This document shows, one piece after another, positions 12,396-25,852 of a stretch of DNA of 64,000 bases (positions are counted from its first letter, which is position 1; each line of letters begins with the position of its first letter). This DNA comes from Phlyctochytrium arcticum (Eukaryota; Chytridiomycota; Chytridiomycetes; Chytridiales; Chytridiaceae), in assembly GCA_025602905.1 (NCBI GenBank), contig JAHLKI010000013.1, positions 1-64,000 on the forward strand, given 5' to 3'. The position numbers were made by a program, and so were the translations under genes. Below the pieces are notes generated by a model. That model saw only the letters and a list, made by a program, of their open reading frames with translations. It did no database searches and had not been told where the DNA came from.

Positions 12396-15300
12396 TTATC
12401 CCTCCATTTTGACCCCTTCCATCTTGTCCCGCTCTTCATCGCGCTCGCGATCCCTACTGTCCAAAGGGCGTCCGCCACTGGTGCCATTGCTTCCCGTTGA
12501 CTTCATTTCAGCAGAAGTGCGCATTGGTGGGAGAACCATAGACTGGTTGCCCCGGTCACGGTCGCCGGAGTTGAGTGGTGGTAGGGAAGGTCCTCCGGCA
12601 GATGATGGCCCGCTGCGATCTCCTGTGGGGGCGGGGTTGCTAGCTCCTCCACGCTCGGGAACTGCAGATACTCGCCAAATACGAGCTCGCCAGTCACCAG
12701 ATCCAGTAGCAAAGAGACCGCCAACAGGTGCAAGGGCGACAGAAATTACAGAGTTTTTATGGCCCTGCAGCATGAACTGCGCGACTATTGAGGAATCCAC
12801 TGAGCCGGCTCGCTGATTTGGTCCACCCATGACCGCTCGGCCATCCCAGAAACTAACAGTTCGATCTTTACTGCCGGAAACTACCCACTCGACGTCAGCA
12901 AGGTTGTCGGTTCCGGGACTGGAAACTGGGTCTCCGTTCTCGTCCACCCGCCCAATTGACGAATTCAGACCAGCAAACGCAACTGAGAGCACATAGTCTT
13001 GATGTCCAACGAACGTATGACGGGGAGAAGAGGTGATGATTGTTTCGAAGCGATCTGTGGAGTCTGCTGCACTTTGATTTGTACTAGATCGACTGTCGCC
13101 GCCCTTTTTCGCCAAGTAAGATAAGGTTGCTGGTGATAAATCCCATATTTTGAGCGTTTTGTCGAGAGAACCGGACACTATAGAACGGCCATCTGGGGAG
13201 AAAGCCACCGAGTAAACCGAGTTTTTGTGTCCTTCAAATCGCTCCAAGAGCTGTCCGGTTCGTAAATCCCAAACGCGGACCATCTCGTCCAGAGAACCCT
13301 ACACGAAGAAACCTTTAATAACTCAGCACTTGAAAGATAGAAGAATATACACCAACCGCCGCAACACAACGTCCATCGATCGGGCTGACCGCCACGCTTG
13401 TGACACCCGAGTCTTTCAACGTGGAGCCGTTCGGTTGTGGGGACGTAAGCGAGCGCTCATCATCATTAACCATGGTGAGGATACACTTGCCCTTCTCAGC
13501 ATCCCAAACCTTTGAACGATTAGTGCCATACTGGAAGACAGCACTGATTTCTCGCTTACCTTGACACTTTTGTCGCCACTTCCACTAACAATCACGCGAC
13601 CATCCCTAGACCAGTCCAAGCTGTAAATGTCTTGCTCATGACCGTCAAGCGCGAAAAGAATCTTTCTTCGAGTAATGTCCCAAATACGGATGATACGGTC
13701 TTCAGCACCAGTCGCAAGATATTTGCCATCGGGGGAGAAGCAAACAGATCGGATGTAAAGATCGCAATCCTTAGGGGCTCTTTCGTCGCTCAAGGTGCTG
13801 TACAGTGAAATTAAAATAGGGTTGAGTGTGCTTTGCAAAATGAGCTATCTTACCTGATCTTGGCGCCGGAAGTTGCATCATAAACGAAAGCCACCCTATT
13901 ACATCCAGTTGCCAGATATTTTCCATCTAAGGAAAATTTGACACAACAGACAACACTTGGAGCGATTCGTATGAGATGGATGGCTTATGGGCAAAATCAC
14001 CAGGTTTGATTACCTTCCATGATCCAGACTATGTATCAACTCCACATTCATACGAGATTTTTGCACACTTGGACTTTTGGGATTGTAGACAACCAACCAG
14101 TCACCGCCCTCCTTCTTCCATCCAGGTGGAACGGCGTCAGGATCCAGATCGCAAATTCCCGTAATATGGTGCTGGGGGAACGCTGACTGTATTGCGGAAT
14201 GGAGAGCGATGGCTTGCTGTGATGGCTAATTTGGGCACCAAACATCTGTAAAAAATTTAAAGAAAAATAGGAGAATTGTTCACATACCGCCGGAGGATTT
14301 CCTTTGGCCGCGGGTGTGGGGGTCGCTCCTCGTCCAATGATTTGCTGAGAAGGCAATTGCTGACTAGACGGTGGCGGCTGGGTGTGACCGCCAGCCATGT
14401 AGCCGTACGGCTGCTGACCACCGTAAGGCGGAAGTTGCTGTTGTTGATCTTTTGTCGGGGCTTGTCGGTACGATTCTTCCGGAGCAGACGACTTTTTGCT
14501 TTTCTTTTCACGCTCCCTATCCCTCTCCCTATCGTCGGGACCAGGCAAGAATCCAGATGGTGGCTGCTCATTTCGGCTCATATATGGATTTGGCGGCCCC
14601 GGAATGTCTCTATTCATTGGCATAGAGCCTCCATCTTCAGTGCGCATGCGTTTGCTCGCTTGCCCTTCTGGGCCATTCGAAGTGTTCATGTATGGCTGCT
14701 GTAAAGCACGGGAGTCGGAGCCAGGACCTGTATTGCACATCACGATATATAACTATCCGCTCCAAATAACTGCATCGACCTTGCAGAAACTTACCACCCG
14801 CACCAGGCGCGTTTGGAGCTCCAAGACCTCCTTGTCCAGACATTAACGCTCCAAATACACCGCTTCCGCTAGTGGATCCCATGCTTCCTCCCAGCACCGG
14901 TGGTGGAACACCTTCCGGGAAACCTGGGGTCGGGCCGCCTCTCTGCGGCCGTGCATCCTGCGGCATTCCAGATGTCGATGTCGGGGGCATGCCTCGAGTT
15001 TCCAGGTCGCGCCGCAATCGGTGAATCTCTTCCTCATACGTTTGCTTCATTTTTTGGTGCGCGCGCTCAAGTTCGTATAAAGATTGTTGGAATGCAGATA
15101 GTTCGGTAATTTGTGCGGTTACTAAAAAAGAAAATGTTGAGCACTCGCACATCACCGCTCGACAAGAAAGATTCGTGCAACCATACATTTATGCTCCAAT
15201 TCGTCTCGCTGCATTTTATAAACGCTAATATCTTGACCGACATTTTCGAATTCGGCCTTGATGGCTTCGAAGAGGTCGCTCAGTCGGGAGGTTGAGTTTG

Positions 15301-15508
15301 GCATCGGAATACCAATGCCTGGTGGCCCGGGCGGCGGTCCTCCAGGAGCTCCCACCTGCTGAGGAGGGAGGACGCCAGGCTGCTGTGGAGCGGACCCGGA
15401 AGCGGGTCCCATAGGGCGATGTGAATACATATTGGAGTTGGGCATTTTGGGTTGCGGTTGCGAAGAGACTTGTTGCTGAGAATGCAGCGACGGTGGAGGT
15501 AATGGCAT
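12396..15508 (-). CDS. TUP1: TUP1 WD40 general transcriptional co-repressor
   Basis: Eight exons (15508-15187, 15121-14795, 14727-14288, 14225-14014, 13955-13854, 13797-13560, 13509-13357, 13298-12396) join to 898 aa. The N-terminal tetramerisation helix is clear ([16 protein letters not shown] through [18 protein letters not shown]). A long Pro/Gln/Gly-rich middle follows, then the Tup1 lead-in ([24 protein letters not shown]) and the C-terminal seven-blade propeller with repeats such as [41 protein letters not shown] and [11 protein letters not shown]. Tup1 acts in the nucleus with Ssn6/Cyc8 and is recruited by DNA-bound repressors. The intron between exons 7 and 8 needs an unusual donor (GTTGGT); only this donor gives an uninterrupted propeller. 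The C-terminus is charged and disordered. Confidence 0.95.
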
Positions 15509-16210
15509 CGACGGTGCTATGAGTACCTATGCGTGCGTTCAAAAAGAGTAGAGCCTGCTTTTGAGTAGCCGCCACGGATCTTGTTCCAAAATGGAAGGGT
15601 CGTGACGGGAATTTCGACCGGGGCACGCTCAGTTTGCCTGGGTCAGACGTTGGTGGTAGAGTGCTGGCGGCAGCACTGGAAGGCAGTTGCTTGCGGTGGC
15701 AGGCAGGGGAGGGAGGGAGGGTAGAGATCAAAGTTGCGGTGTGAAGGTTCGAGGCGATGGTCGCCAAATCCCCGGACTGGGACTGTTTGGGTGTTGGGGC
15801 GCAGACGCTGAGACCTTCGACCGTACCGGACCGACCAAAGCAGACAGCGAATGCCGAGAGAGACGGCTGTTGGCGGACCAATGGGCAAAGCGTAAAGACG
15901 GTAGCGGCTGCGATCCAGCGGTTTGGCAGCTCCTAAATATGTCGAAAATGCACGAGTGCCCGATCTGGCTTGGGGCGTCCGAGTCCGACACGACGAGCGA
16001 CAAAGCCGCGCTTAGCCGACCTCGGCAGATCCCAAAAACAAGAACCTTGATTTTAATTTCTTGAAGGGCCCGGCAAACCCCCAAAAAAAATACTAACTAA
16101 TAGTGGGAAAAATTGTGCTTAAAAACAGGATACCGACGGATGAAATTGATTGAGAGAAAGATGAATAATGTGATTGAAAAAAATTAAATACGAAGACATC
16201 TTGGGTATGA
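15509..16210. other. intergenic region upstream of TUP1
   Basis: About 700 bp between the TUP1 start and the CAC2 stop, both on the minus strand. It should hold the TUP1 promoter and 5' leader. Several open frames exist on both strands but none has protein-like character. Confidence 0.5.
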
Positions 16211-18241
16211 CTATGAACTAATTAAAGTGGGAGCAATCCGGCGCTTTTTGGTAACGCCAGTGCCAGCACTGGACGGAGCATGCACGCCATCTGATGATGG
16301 TTCAACTCGTTTCCGGGCATCGTCGGGTTCTGCATCATTTTTGAGCGTTGTACTTCCAACCACGATTCCTTCCATTGGGGAACCAAATGACAATGTTGGC
16401 TGGTTGTTTTCTTGGTTTGCCAAGGCTGTTTTTGCGACTGGGTCATCATCCGCTACACTGACTTTCATTGGCGTTCCCAATTCGCCACTTTCGAATGACA
16501 CGATGGAGCAAAACCCGTCGGTTGAAGCCATAATTAGATTGCAACCGTCTGAGGACCTGTGGAGTGTCAAGTGTTTGTCAGTAAACTCTGCAACAGTAAA
16601 AGGGAGAACTGCGACTTTACCAAGCAATATCAGTAAGGGTAGCGTAGTGGAGACTGGAAATACTAGCGATGGGGTCCAACTGTTGGGTGTCATACACAAG
16701 GACCGCATCCTGGCACGCAATCGCAAAGATATAACGACAGGGAAGCGCGAATAACGACGCTGGGGACGTGTTCGGTTCAGCATCCGGAACGGAAGTTCGG
16801 TCTTTAGAGATATTTCGGAGCTCATACGCGATGGGAGAACATCGCACTGCTATTGATGCCTTTCTCTGCCCGCCCAAGTGCACAACGGGTTGGCTGAGCG
16901 CAGATATGTGAGGCGTTAAAATTTGGCATACCTGCATCTCGATACTTACCTGGTGATCCGACCACGCGTGAAGACGTATGTCGTGTTTTTGGGTGTGGAA
17001 ACGCTGCTCCCTGAATCGCCAGTTGACGGAGTACTGTTTTCAGATTGATTCACGACACCGGCAGGTGTCATCAATAGCGAGCCATCTGGCGTAAATGTTG
17101 GCCGTCGGAAAAATGATGTGAGAGTTTCGTCGTGAAACAGTCGGGCAGGTTTCGCAGAAGGAACCGGTTTAACGCCGTCCTTTGTTGGAGAAACACTCAT
17201 GGGGCTTGGTGCTGGTCCATTTTTTGCCCCGAGTATTGTGCAGTTGCTTTGTGTCGGTGGTTTCGCTCCATGCTTTTGCAGGCGTGCCGCCACTTTTGAC
17301 ACAAAACGTCCACCCTTCTTGCGCTCGTAAGTATAGACATTCACGGAGCTATATCCGACCACCGTCAGCAAAACCTATTATCGCTCTGTACAAGGGGTCC
17401 TACCGATCACTGCTCTGCGTTACAAAGTATTTGCCGAGGGAGTCCCATGCAACACCCTGGACAAAATGCCCATGATCATTCAAAACGTGAATGCACTTTT
17501 CTTATCAAGGATTTAGTATTGCATGATAAACCACGGTTATTCATCTGACTTACGTTCTTTTACATCGAAAATTCGCGCCGTGTTGTCGGTGCATGCCGAT
17601 ATGATGTACGCGGCATCTGGAGACCATGCGAGATCATACAAGTCAGAGCTCGCACCGCTGTCAAACTCATAAGAGAGAGTACCACCGGAAGAGAATCAAT
17701 CAACTTTACCGTAAGACGCTTGTTATGCGCCATGTTTCCTGAGAACCCTCTTCTTGGTCTGCAAAGCTGGTTCCCTCCTTTTGTTCAGAGAGTTGCCACA
17801 GAAATATAGTCCCATCTGGAAGAATGGTCAGCGTGTTCCAGATCTGATAAAATCTTACGCGCCCACACACCATCTCCACCCGAAGCCAAAACCGTTCCTA
17901 TGATTGTAAATTTCAGCATGATGCCCTTGAGATTTTGTAGGATCAACCCCATTACCGTCAGGGGACCAGCGAACGCAATTGACCGCACCCGTGTGTCGAG
18001 TGAGGGAAGACAGAAACTCGATGGTTGGTGGTTCGTTGGCCTTCTGTACTAGCTTCCATATCTAGTAAAACACCCAAAGTCAGTACTTGGGTTCGTTGAT
18101 GAAACAAACGACAGTTGCACGTACCCTGACGTTATGGTCTCCACCGGCCGTTGCCAGACGCCCGTCGGAGCCTTTCTGAAAGTCGACAGAGAATATGGGC
18201 TTCTTGTCGTGCCACAGAATTTGCAATGTCTTGACTCTCAT
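16211..18241 (-). CDS. CAC2: CAF-1 p60 subunit (histone H3-H4 chaperone, WD40)
   Basis: Nine exons join to 524 aa; the introns are 18124-18062, 17955-17898, 17870-17816, 17709-17658, 17553-17501, 17403-17349, 16949-16894 and 16620-16557. The protein starts MRVKTLQILWHDKKPIFSVDF. WD repeats include LATAGGDHNVRIWKL, LASGGDDGTIFLWQL, DLYDLAWSPDAAYIISAC and FVQGVAWDSLGKYFVTQ. The family-diagnostic blocks LFHDETLTSFFRRPTFTPDG, NTTYVFTRG, VRCSPIAYELR and LHYATLTDIAWSSDG match CHAF1B/Cac2. CAF-1 deposits newly made H3-H4 on replicating DNA together with the p150 subunit and Asf1. Exon 3 is only 27 nt. The disordered C-terminal tail has basic KKRR. It is divergent from INCENP. Confidence 0.95.
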
Positions 18242-18617
18242 TGCAACTTTCTTTTTGTGTGCTCACCAATTCAAGTTGTTCAATGCGAAAACATCATCAC
18301 CATCATCTTGTCCGCATCTTTCGGACTTTTGGTCGCAACCGGTGATAATCCCGGTGGCTGTGCACAAACGTACTGGACCAACGCGTTTTTGATCTTCCTC
18401 AACTTCCTGCGGTTGTTGGGACATGGCAAACGGATTCAGCAACGCGACCGGCAAATACGTAGACCTTGGAAACTAGAAGAAGGACAGCACAGCAAGAGGA
18501 GCGTCGAGTCTCGGAAATGCTGGTCGTTTGCAGACACTTTCTTGCCAACGCGACTACTACCTACCCATACCTTTGCAAACTTCCAATTTCCCCAGCGGCC
18601 CTATTCACAAGCAACCA
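18242..18617. promoter_or_regulatory. bidirectional promoter between CAC2 and INCENP
   Basis: 376 bp separate the divergent start codons of a replication-coupled histone chaperone and a mitotic chromosome-passenger protein. Shared cell-cycle control is plausible. No specific site is claimed. Confidence 0.5.
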
Positions 18618-21600
18618 ATGAAGCGACCTACGCGTGGACGGAAGCCGGCAAAGGCAGTGGTGGAAAATTTATCCAAGGGAAAGGCCCAGCCTACTTTGTG
18701 GGAGAGTCGAGAGCGATTTATTACCGCCGCTAATGAAGGATTGGATCGCACATCGGAAGAGATTGAAAGCGCATTAGACTTTCTTCACGCGACGTGGCGA
18801 GATCTGATAGATGGAACTGCTCAAAGGTTGTAGTGATTGCTGGCAGCTTACCGCAATAGCCCAAATTAACCAATGTATACCAGGAATGTTGGTAAAACGC
18901 CCGCTCGCATACGTCGAGCGCGTGGGACGGAGAATGTGATTGAATCTTCGGAAACTGTAAGTGGAGTTCTGCAACCGATCAAGGCGTGGCTTCTTCTCAC
19001 TTTCCAAACTTCAGGTTAGAAGAGTGTTATTTCCCGTCCAAGAATCATGCAAGAAACCCCTGGATCAATCCTGCAAACAAATTTCCGGCGCAAATAAGAA
19101 AAGAAAATCAAATCTCACCCCCGAAGGAACAACTGCTGAGCAACAACAACTAGAAGAAAATTTCCGGCATGATGATGGTCACCAGAGAAAGAGATACAAA
19201 GGCGACACTTCTCCGCAAGAAAATGTGCGCCAAAATGCCTTTGATTCCGCCAACACTCGCAATGCTCGCTCAGGAAGAGATGAAGGAAGCTCCTCCGATT
19301 CGACGTTCGAATCAGAAGAAGAAGAAGTTGGCGTTGCTCGAGCAAGTAACCGGTTGCGCCAGCAGATAGTCGCGGACGTCCCAGAATCATCTGTTCCGCC
19401 CTCCCCTGCAAGTGTCACTGCAGAGGCTACAGAAGATTCGTCTATTGAAATGCAAAGTTCAGAACAGGATGGGGAAACCGAATGGGAAACTGTAAAGGAG
19501 AACGTCAAGAAGCCGGCTTGTTCATCAGTGACGCGTAAGGAATCCGACAAAAACGTACAAGTAGAGGAACGTCCAACTACTTCCAAGCCTAGAGCTACCT
19601 TTGACTGGGAGGAGAATATTAGACGGGATCGAACTGCTTCAATACCGTTGTCTGCTCGCCAAGTCCGTATACCGACCCTTACAAAGAGATTCGCCGCCAG
19701 TCAAATTGATGAAGACGATGAATCTTGGGATGTGGAGGCCGATCAGCTTCTTGAAACACCGAAAGGCTTTTCCTCGTCAGCGCAATCATTCCATGATCCC
19801 AGGAGCTCAACAGGTACCACTATAATGACCACACCACGACATGCCTTCGATGAGCAGGAGATACCTGAAGAGCCCACCACAGCCATAATGATACCATCTG
19901 TGGAGCATTCCGACAGGGAAAACCTTGAAAAATCGTTCTTGTCTTCTCATGAGGCTCCTCCCCCGCTTGATTTTGGTGAAACGCCTTCAGACTCGTTTTC
20001 ACACGATAACGCACCCGCCGAAAGAGGCCAGGAAGCTCATGGAAGTAGCTTTGCTTCAGCTCTTGCCGGTTCACTGGCAAAAGTCAAGCAAGGTTTGCAA
20101 AAGTTGGCAGAGAAAAAGCGGGCGTCAGAATTGCGATCGTCGTCATCCCTGTCACGGAGTAGCTCCACTCGTACTACTGAAGTGACATACAGCATGGCGT
20201 CAACGGTTTCGCTATCCGACGCTCCACGTCCCCTCAAAAATACCTACTCCGACCCCCTCCCACCTTCCTTGCTAAAAGAAACTAGCACAAGTACATATCG
20301 GGCTTCGAATATTGGAACGATTTTAGAAAACACTTTCCATGACTCTCCACATCGGACTTTGCAGGAAGACTTGCCCATAAGAGATTTAGAGGTGAACCAA
20401 ACTCCACTCTCGAACACACGGGTAGGTGCAAACGACATATTCATAGTTCCACTGTTTAACATTTTATTAGCTTCCCATCGACTCTCTATCTACGATTAAA
20501 CCCTCGAAAAATAACCGTACCAGCGACTGTGCCTATTCCGCATCTTCCACCGCCTCAGATCGTGATTTGAAGTCTTCCACTTCTGGAATTGACCAAAGCT
20601 TTGAAGACGCTGAACCACAATGGCTCTTGTCGGATGAATCGATGGAGTTGGATGAAGAGGAATCAGATATTCTTCCGACGCCGAGGCCAAATAGATTTGC
20701 ACCGGCGGTCAAGGAAGACAGCACCTCCCCAGAGGACAGAACTGTTGCCACTCCGGAACATGGAACGAAGGATGTTTTCAGTCCGTTCGCTACGGACACT
20801 GAGAAATATGTTGAAGCAGATTCTGAGTTGGATCATACTCCTCAACCAAAATCTGGGCTTGCGAAACGACGAACAGTCCTATCGGAAAGCGATGATAATG
20901 AGGAGCACTCGATGTCTTGTGACAGTGACTCAAATAATGCTGACGAGCAGTACCCTGGTGAGACTCCTCGTCCAGTCGCTCGGCACACAAAATCGTCCTC
21001 TCCTACGCCTTCCCACGACGATCTTGAGCCGGATCGTGATAACGAATCTGGTGACCATGAAGGCGACACCAGCAATGGAAGTATAATTACTGCGACCTCC
21101 AGTCTGGAACATAATGCGCCTGACCTTGATCAGCCATCTGGGATCAGAGGGGACCATTCGAATATGGAAATAGAGATCCCTCAAATGACACAAGCTGGTT
21201 CATCAACTTCAGCGATCCCCCGCACAGTTTCTAAGATAGCAAATTCGACCAAGAAGCCTGTCACAGCTAGCAAAATGGCTTCAGCGACGGTGGATCGGAG
21301 TAAGCAAGCAATACAGAAGCGCCAAGCCGAAGAACAGCGCCGCAAAGAAGAATATCAACGCCGAGAAGAAGAAACTGCTCGTCGCTTGGAGGCTGCGAAA
21401 CAGGAAAGGAAGCAGGTAAGTTGGCGTTCACTAATTTGGCTGTAGTGCCAGCTGATTGAGTGCTGCCAAAGGAGGAGGAAGCGCAAAAGCGTAAGCGAGC
21501 AGAAAGAGCACAGCAAGCCGCCGAGCGGCGATTGCTTGAAAGTAAAAACGGCAAACCCCGCGTTGAGGAGCCTAAACCTGCCCCAGCTGTTAAAGCACGA

Positions 21601-22507
21601 TCGGTAAGTGGATCTTGTGTCCTATACAGCTCCGAGCACTTTTCCTAAGTATTGTGCCGTAGGCAATTCCCACCACATATAACAGTAAATTGCCCTCAAG
21701 CAAGGTGAATGGTGATCTCGCCAGATCCGAGAACACTGTGCTTGAGTCCCATGAAGTGAGCATCTGTCTTTGTGCCCCTGTACATATGTGAACCAGCGCC
21801 TGACTGTTGCAACGTCAGACTTTACCCAGGGATTCTGAAACATCTCCGTCTGAACTCAGTGTCGAGCGGGTAATGGCTGCAAAGTCAAAGACAAGCGAAG
21901 CAATTCCCACTTCCTCCGCTGCATCACCGCCTCCCCAACCTGTACGCGTCAAAAACCCTGTTCTGGGCTCGCTCTTTAGAAAGAAGAGTCACGAGAAGCA
22001 GGGCTCGAGTGGAAAGTCAAAAGCAGTCACGACAATTGTGGATGAGGATGGCAATCTGCCTGAGCCACCATCAGAGTAGGGCATTTTTTGTTTGTTCACC
22101 AACCTTGAGGCTCTTCGCTAACTCGTAAATAATAGCTACTCGGACTCGGAGGAGGAAGAATCTGAATCAGAGGTGGATACCCCGCCACCCAAGAAGAAGC
22201 GTGAAGTCGAGCCCAACTGGGTTCAGACACCAGAGCTCAACCGACTGCTCTCAATGCACGAGAGGACAGATCCCGACTCTGTGTTTGGTGGGTGCGGAGT
22301 AGCACCGAATTTGGAAGGTACGTCGTTCTTGCAAATACAACCCTCAAATATCTGAAACTGACTTTATCCGTTGCAGATGTGTTCCGTGAAGGTATGAACA
22401 AGAAACACTTTCGCGCACGTAGGAGTTCGGCTTGGACGGGCAAAGATCGGCTCACGCAAGCGGAAATTTTGGCTTATAAGAAGGAAATGGGATACATTGT
22501 AGATTGA
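18618..22507 (+). CDS. INCENP: INCENP/Sli15, scaffold of the chromosomal passenger complex
   Basis: Nine exons (18618-18826, 18884-18956, 19015-20421, 20471-21415, 21472-21603, 21663-21755, 21819-22075, 22136-22317, 22377-22507) give 1,142 aa. The N-terminus has a short helical region (the survivin/borealin-binding position in this family) followed by KTPARIRRARG. The middle is long, acidic, Ser-rich and disordered. A charged single-helix-type segment (KRQAEEQRRKEEYQRREEE..KRKRAERAQQAAERR) precedes the C-terminal IN-box: WVQTPELNRLL, DPDSVFG, NLEDVFREG, FRARRSSAWTGKDRLT and a terminal YKKEMGYIVD. The IN-box binds and activates Aurora B; its Ser-Ser pair is the usual Aurora phosphorylation site. 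The start is the first ATG in frame that leaves a normal N-terminus. Confidence 0.92.
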
Positions 22508-22776
22508 GTTCACTATTTTACATAAATGCATCGTTCGATTGCTCAGAGTCGCCTTCTTCACCCATCCATGATGAAGTCGCAGATGTGTGGGAAATGTAAC
22601 CGTCAGTGAAGTAGAAAATTGCTAAATTTTGCCAACATATATATTGTTTCTAAACATGACATAAAAATAGCACCTTTGATTTACATAAAGCGGTCTGCAA
22701 GGATCGAGCGATCTCACTGGCACTGTCTTTTTTCCTCGACTATTGGTCCGATATATAAAAGATTGCCAATGGATAT

Positions 22777-23553
<777 letters not shown>

Positions 23554-23845
23554 TTATGTAGGACGGACGTTGGTGGCAAGAGTGCGGAAGAGATCCTGTG
23601 GAAACCAAAACTTTGGGGAAGACGTGTTGGAACTTCAACTTCTCGCCAACGTGGCCAACGCGGGCCGCGGCGGCCGCCACGCGTTTTATCGATCCAGTTA
23701 TTACCCTCAGGTGCGCAAAACTCAGACCCGAAAGTCAGCGTATCCTAAAGACAAAGTCATGCTGTATATACCGAATCGACCTAGCTCTGCGGTAAGAGGT
23801 ACGATGCTACGGATATACTTGAAGTTCCCTTTTTCTAATGTGCAG

Positions 23846-25722
23846 GATCTTTCACAGGGCTCCTCGGACGTGCTCTCCAATTGCAATGCCGGAATATACA
23901 CTCTGGGGGAGCTACTACAGAGGGAACACGACTCTACGCAGAGCAATTTCCCAACGTCTCTTATTCCGAAGTACCCAAGAAAGGTACACTAGCTGTCTAG
24001 AGTAAAATGTATGAAATCTTTCTGATCCATTTGTCCAGGCTGGAAGACATCAACAATGGGATTTGGAGGCTATCGGATAAAAAAGGGTGTGGAAGAGCAC
24101 GAGAAAGCATTGGCGCTCGCGCTTCGGTCAGGGATCAATGTCATAGATACCAGTGGGCATTTTGAGAATGGTACGTCAAGGGGCAGCTACCATCTTTGCT
24201 CGCGAGTTATATTGACGTTGATTTTTTTGGGGATAGGCGCGTCCGAGGAGTTGATAGGGAAGGTCGTTGGAGATTCGATACGTTCAGGCGTCATTTCCAG
24301 AGAGGTAACGCCTCGGAATCCAATCGCTCAATCCTGGGATTTACTCACCGGGTTTGAAATGCAAAGGCTTTAGTACTGATTACCAAGGCGGGGTACATCT
24401 CTGGACCTAGGCAATCCCGTGCCTACGATGTCGCAGAAATATCAGAGAATGTTTCCCATTCCATCCATCCGAACCATCTCGAATCAGAAATCACACAATC
24501 ATTACAGCGTTTGTCGATGGATAAGATTGACATTTTCATGCTCAACAACCCGGAGCGCATGCTTCTTGACTCGCGAAAAGTAAGGTCAAACATTTCGCAT
24601 GAATGGTGAAAAAGATGCTGAAACTTTGAATCACTTCAAAAAGTATTCTGCTGCGCACGTTTACGAACAGATTGCTGTTGCAGCTGCGCATCTGGACAAG
24701 GAAGTAGAGCGCGGTAATTTTCATCCGAAAACATTTGGCTAAAGCATCCAACCCTGACTTTTGGCTTGTGATATCAAGGTCGTATTGGAGGTTACGGAGT
24801 ATGTTCAAATAGCATAGCCGTTCAAACAGCTCCTGATAGACTGGACTTTACGCAATTATGGCAGACATTGCCAAAACGGGGAGTCAATCTATCCAATTTT
24901 CTGGCAATCGAGTACCCATTCAATCTGTTCGAGCGCGACGCAGATACACCCGGGTTTGATGGGGCTCAACCATTAATGTCGCTCGCGGTCGACAAGAACC
25001 TCTTTCAGCTGACTCAACGACCCCTTATGGCGATTGCGGGGGGCCAAATCCGATTGCTGTCTACTACATTGGGAGTGGAGGCCGACAGTGAACCCCAAAT
25101 TATGCAGGATTTGACGGATGCATTTGAAAACATTTCGACGCTCGAAATGGCGCTGCCCGAGCTACTGAGTGCTACCGAGAGCGATATGGTATTGGTCTCG
25201 CAATTTATCTGGGGCCAAGCTCTTGCCGACAATATGCAACGTCTCATTCAAAACTCGTTTGCGGCCCGCTACTATCTTGACCGGCAAATCAAACCCGCTC
25301 TGAAGTCAAATCTCCAGCAGTTGCGAGAGACGGCCAAAGAAATGGACAATCAGGAGCTCATGCTGGAGTGGGCCAACCAGTATGAACGGGACTTTGACCT
25401 GCTTGCATCTTCCTTCTTGAAACTATGCAATGTTTCGCTGTTACGCGCCAACCAGGATTTACAAAAGGTTTTGTCGACGTATGCTCCCAAGCAAATAAGA
25501 GGAAGCGATCCGTTTTCTGTGACCTCTGTACTAGTCGCACGATCGGCACTGGCTGAAAGCGCGTCCACCACAGAGTCAGAAGCGCAGCCGGCTGGCTGTG
25601 TCTTGGTGGGTATGAGGACACCCGCCTATGTCGAGCAAATGGCTACGAGTGCTACAACAGAAACTGGACTACTCAATGCTGACCAGCTGGACAGACTTTA
25701 CACGTGCCCATCGATCAACTAG
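23846..25722 (+). CDS. aldo/keto reductase-fold protein, catalytic residues altered (5' exon unresolved)
   Basis: Exons 23846-23983, 24039-24170, 24237-24304, 24367-24579, 24644-24713 and 24779-25722 are in frame. The start codon must lie in an upstream exon (23.46-23.79 kb) that I could not fix. The first readable part (SFTGLLGRALQLQCRNIHS) resembles a mitochondrial presequence. The TIM-barrel blocks are MGFGGYRI, NVIDTSGHFENGASEELIG, ALVLITKAG, LSMDKIDIFMLNNPE and GGYGVCSNS. In the family the active site is Asp-Tyr-Lys-His. Here Asp and Lys are kept, but Tyr is Phe (GHFENG) and His is Asn (MLNNPE). A C-terminal helical half of about 250 residues extends beyond a normal reductase. It may be a pseudoenzyme or have a different chemistry. 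Confidence 0.75.
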
Positions 25723-25852
25723 GAAGGGGAATGTGTTCAGCAAACTCATATCATTAGAGTAGAATTATGCAGATATATAGAGCCCCCATCGGTGAGCCCA
25801 AAAAAAAGAAAAAGTAAGGAATGTTCAATATTCTCTTGTTGGAGTGATCAAA

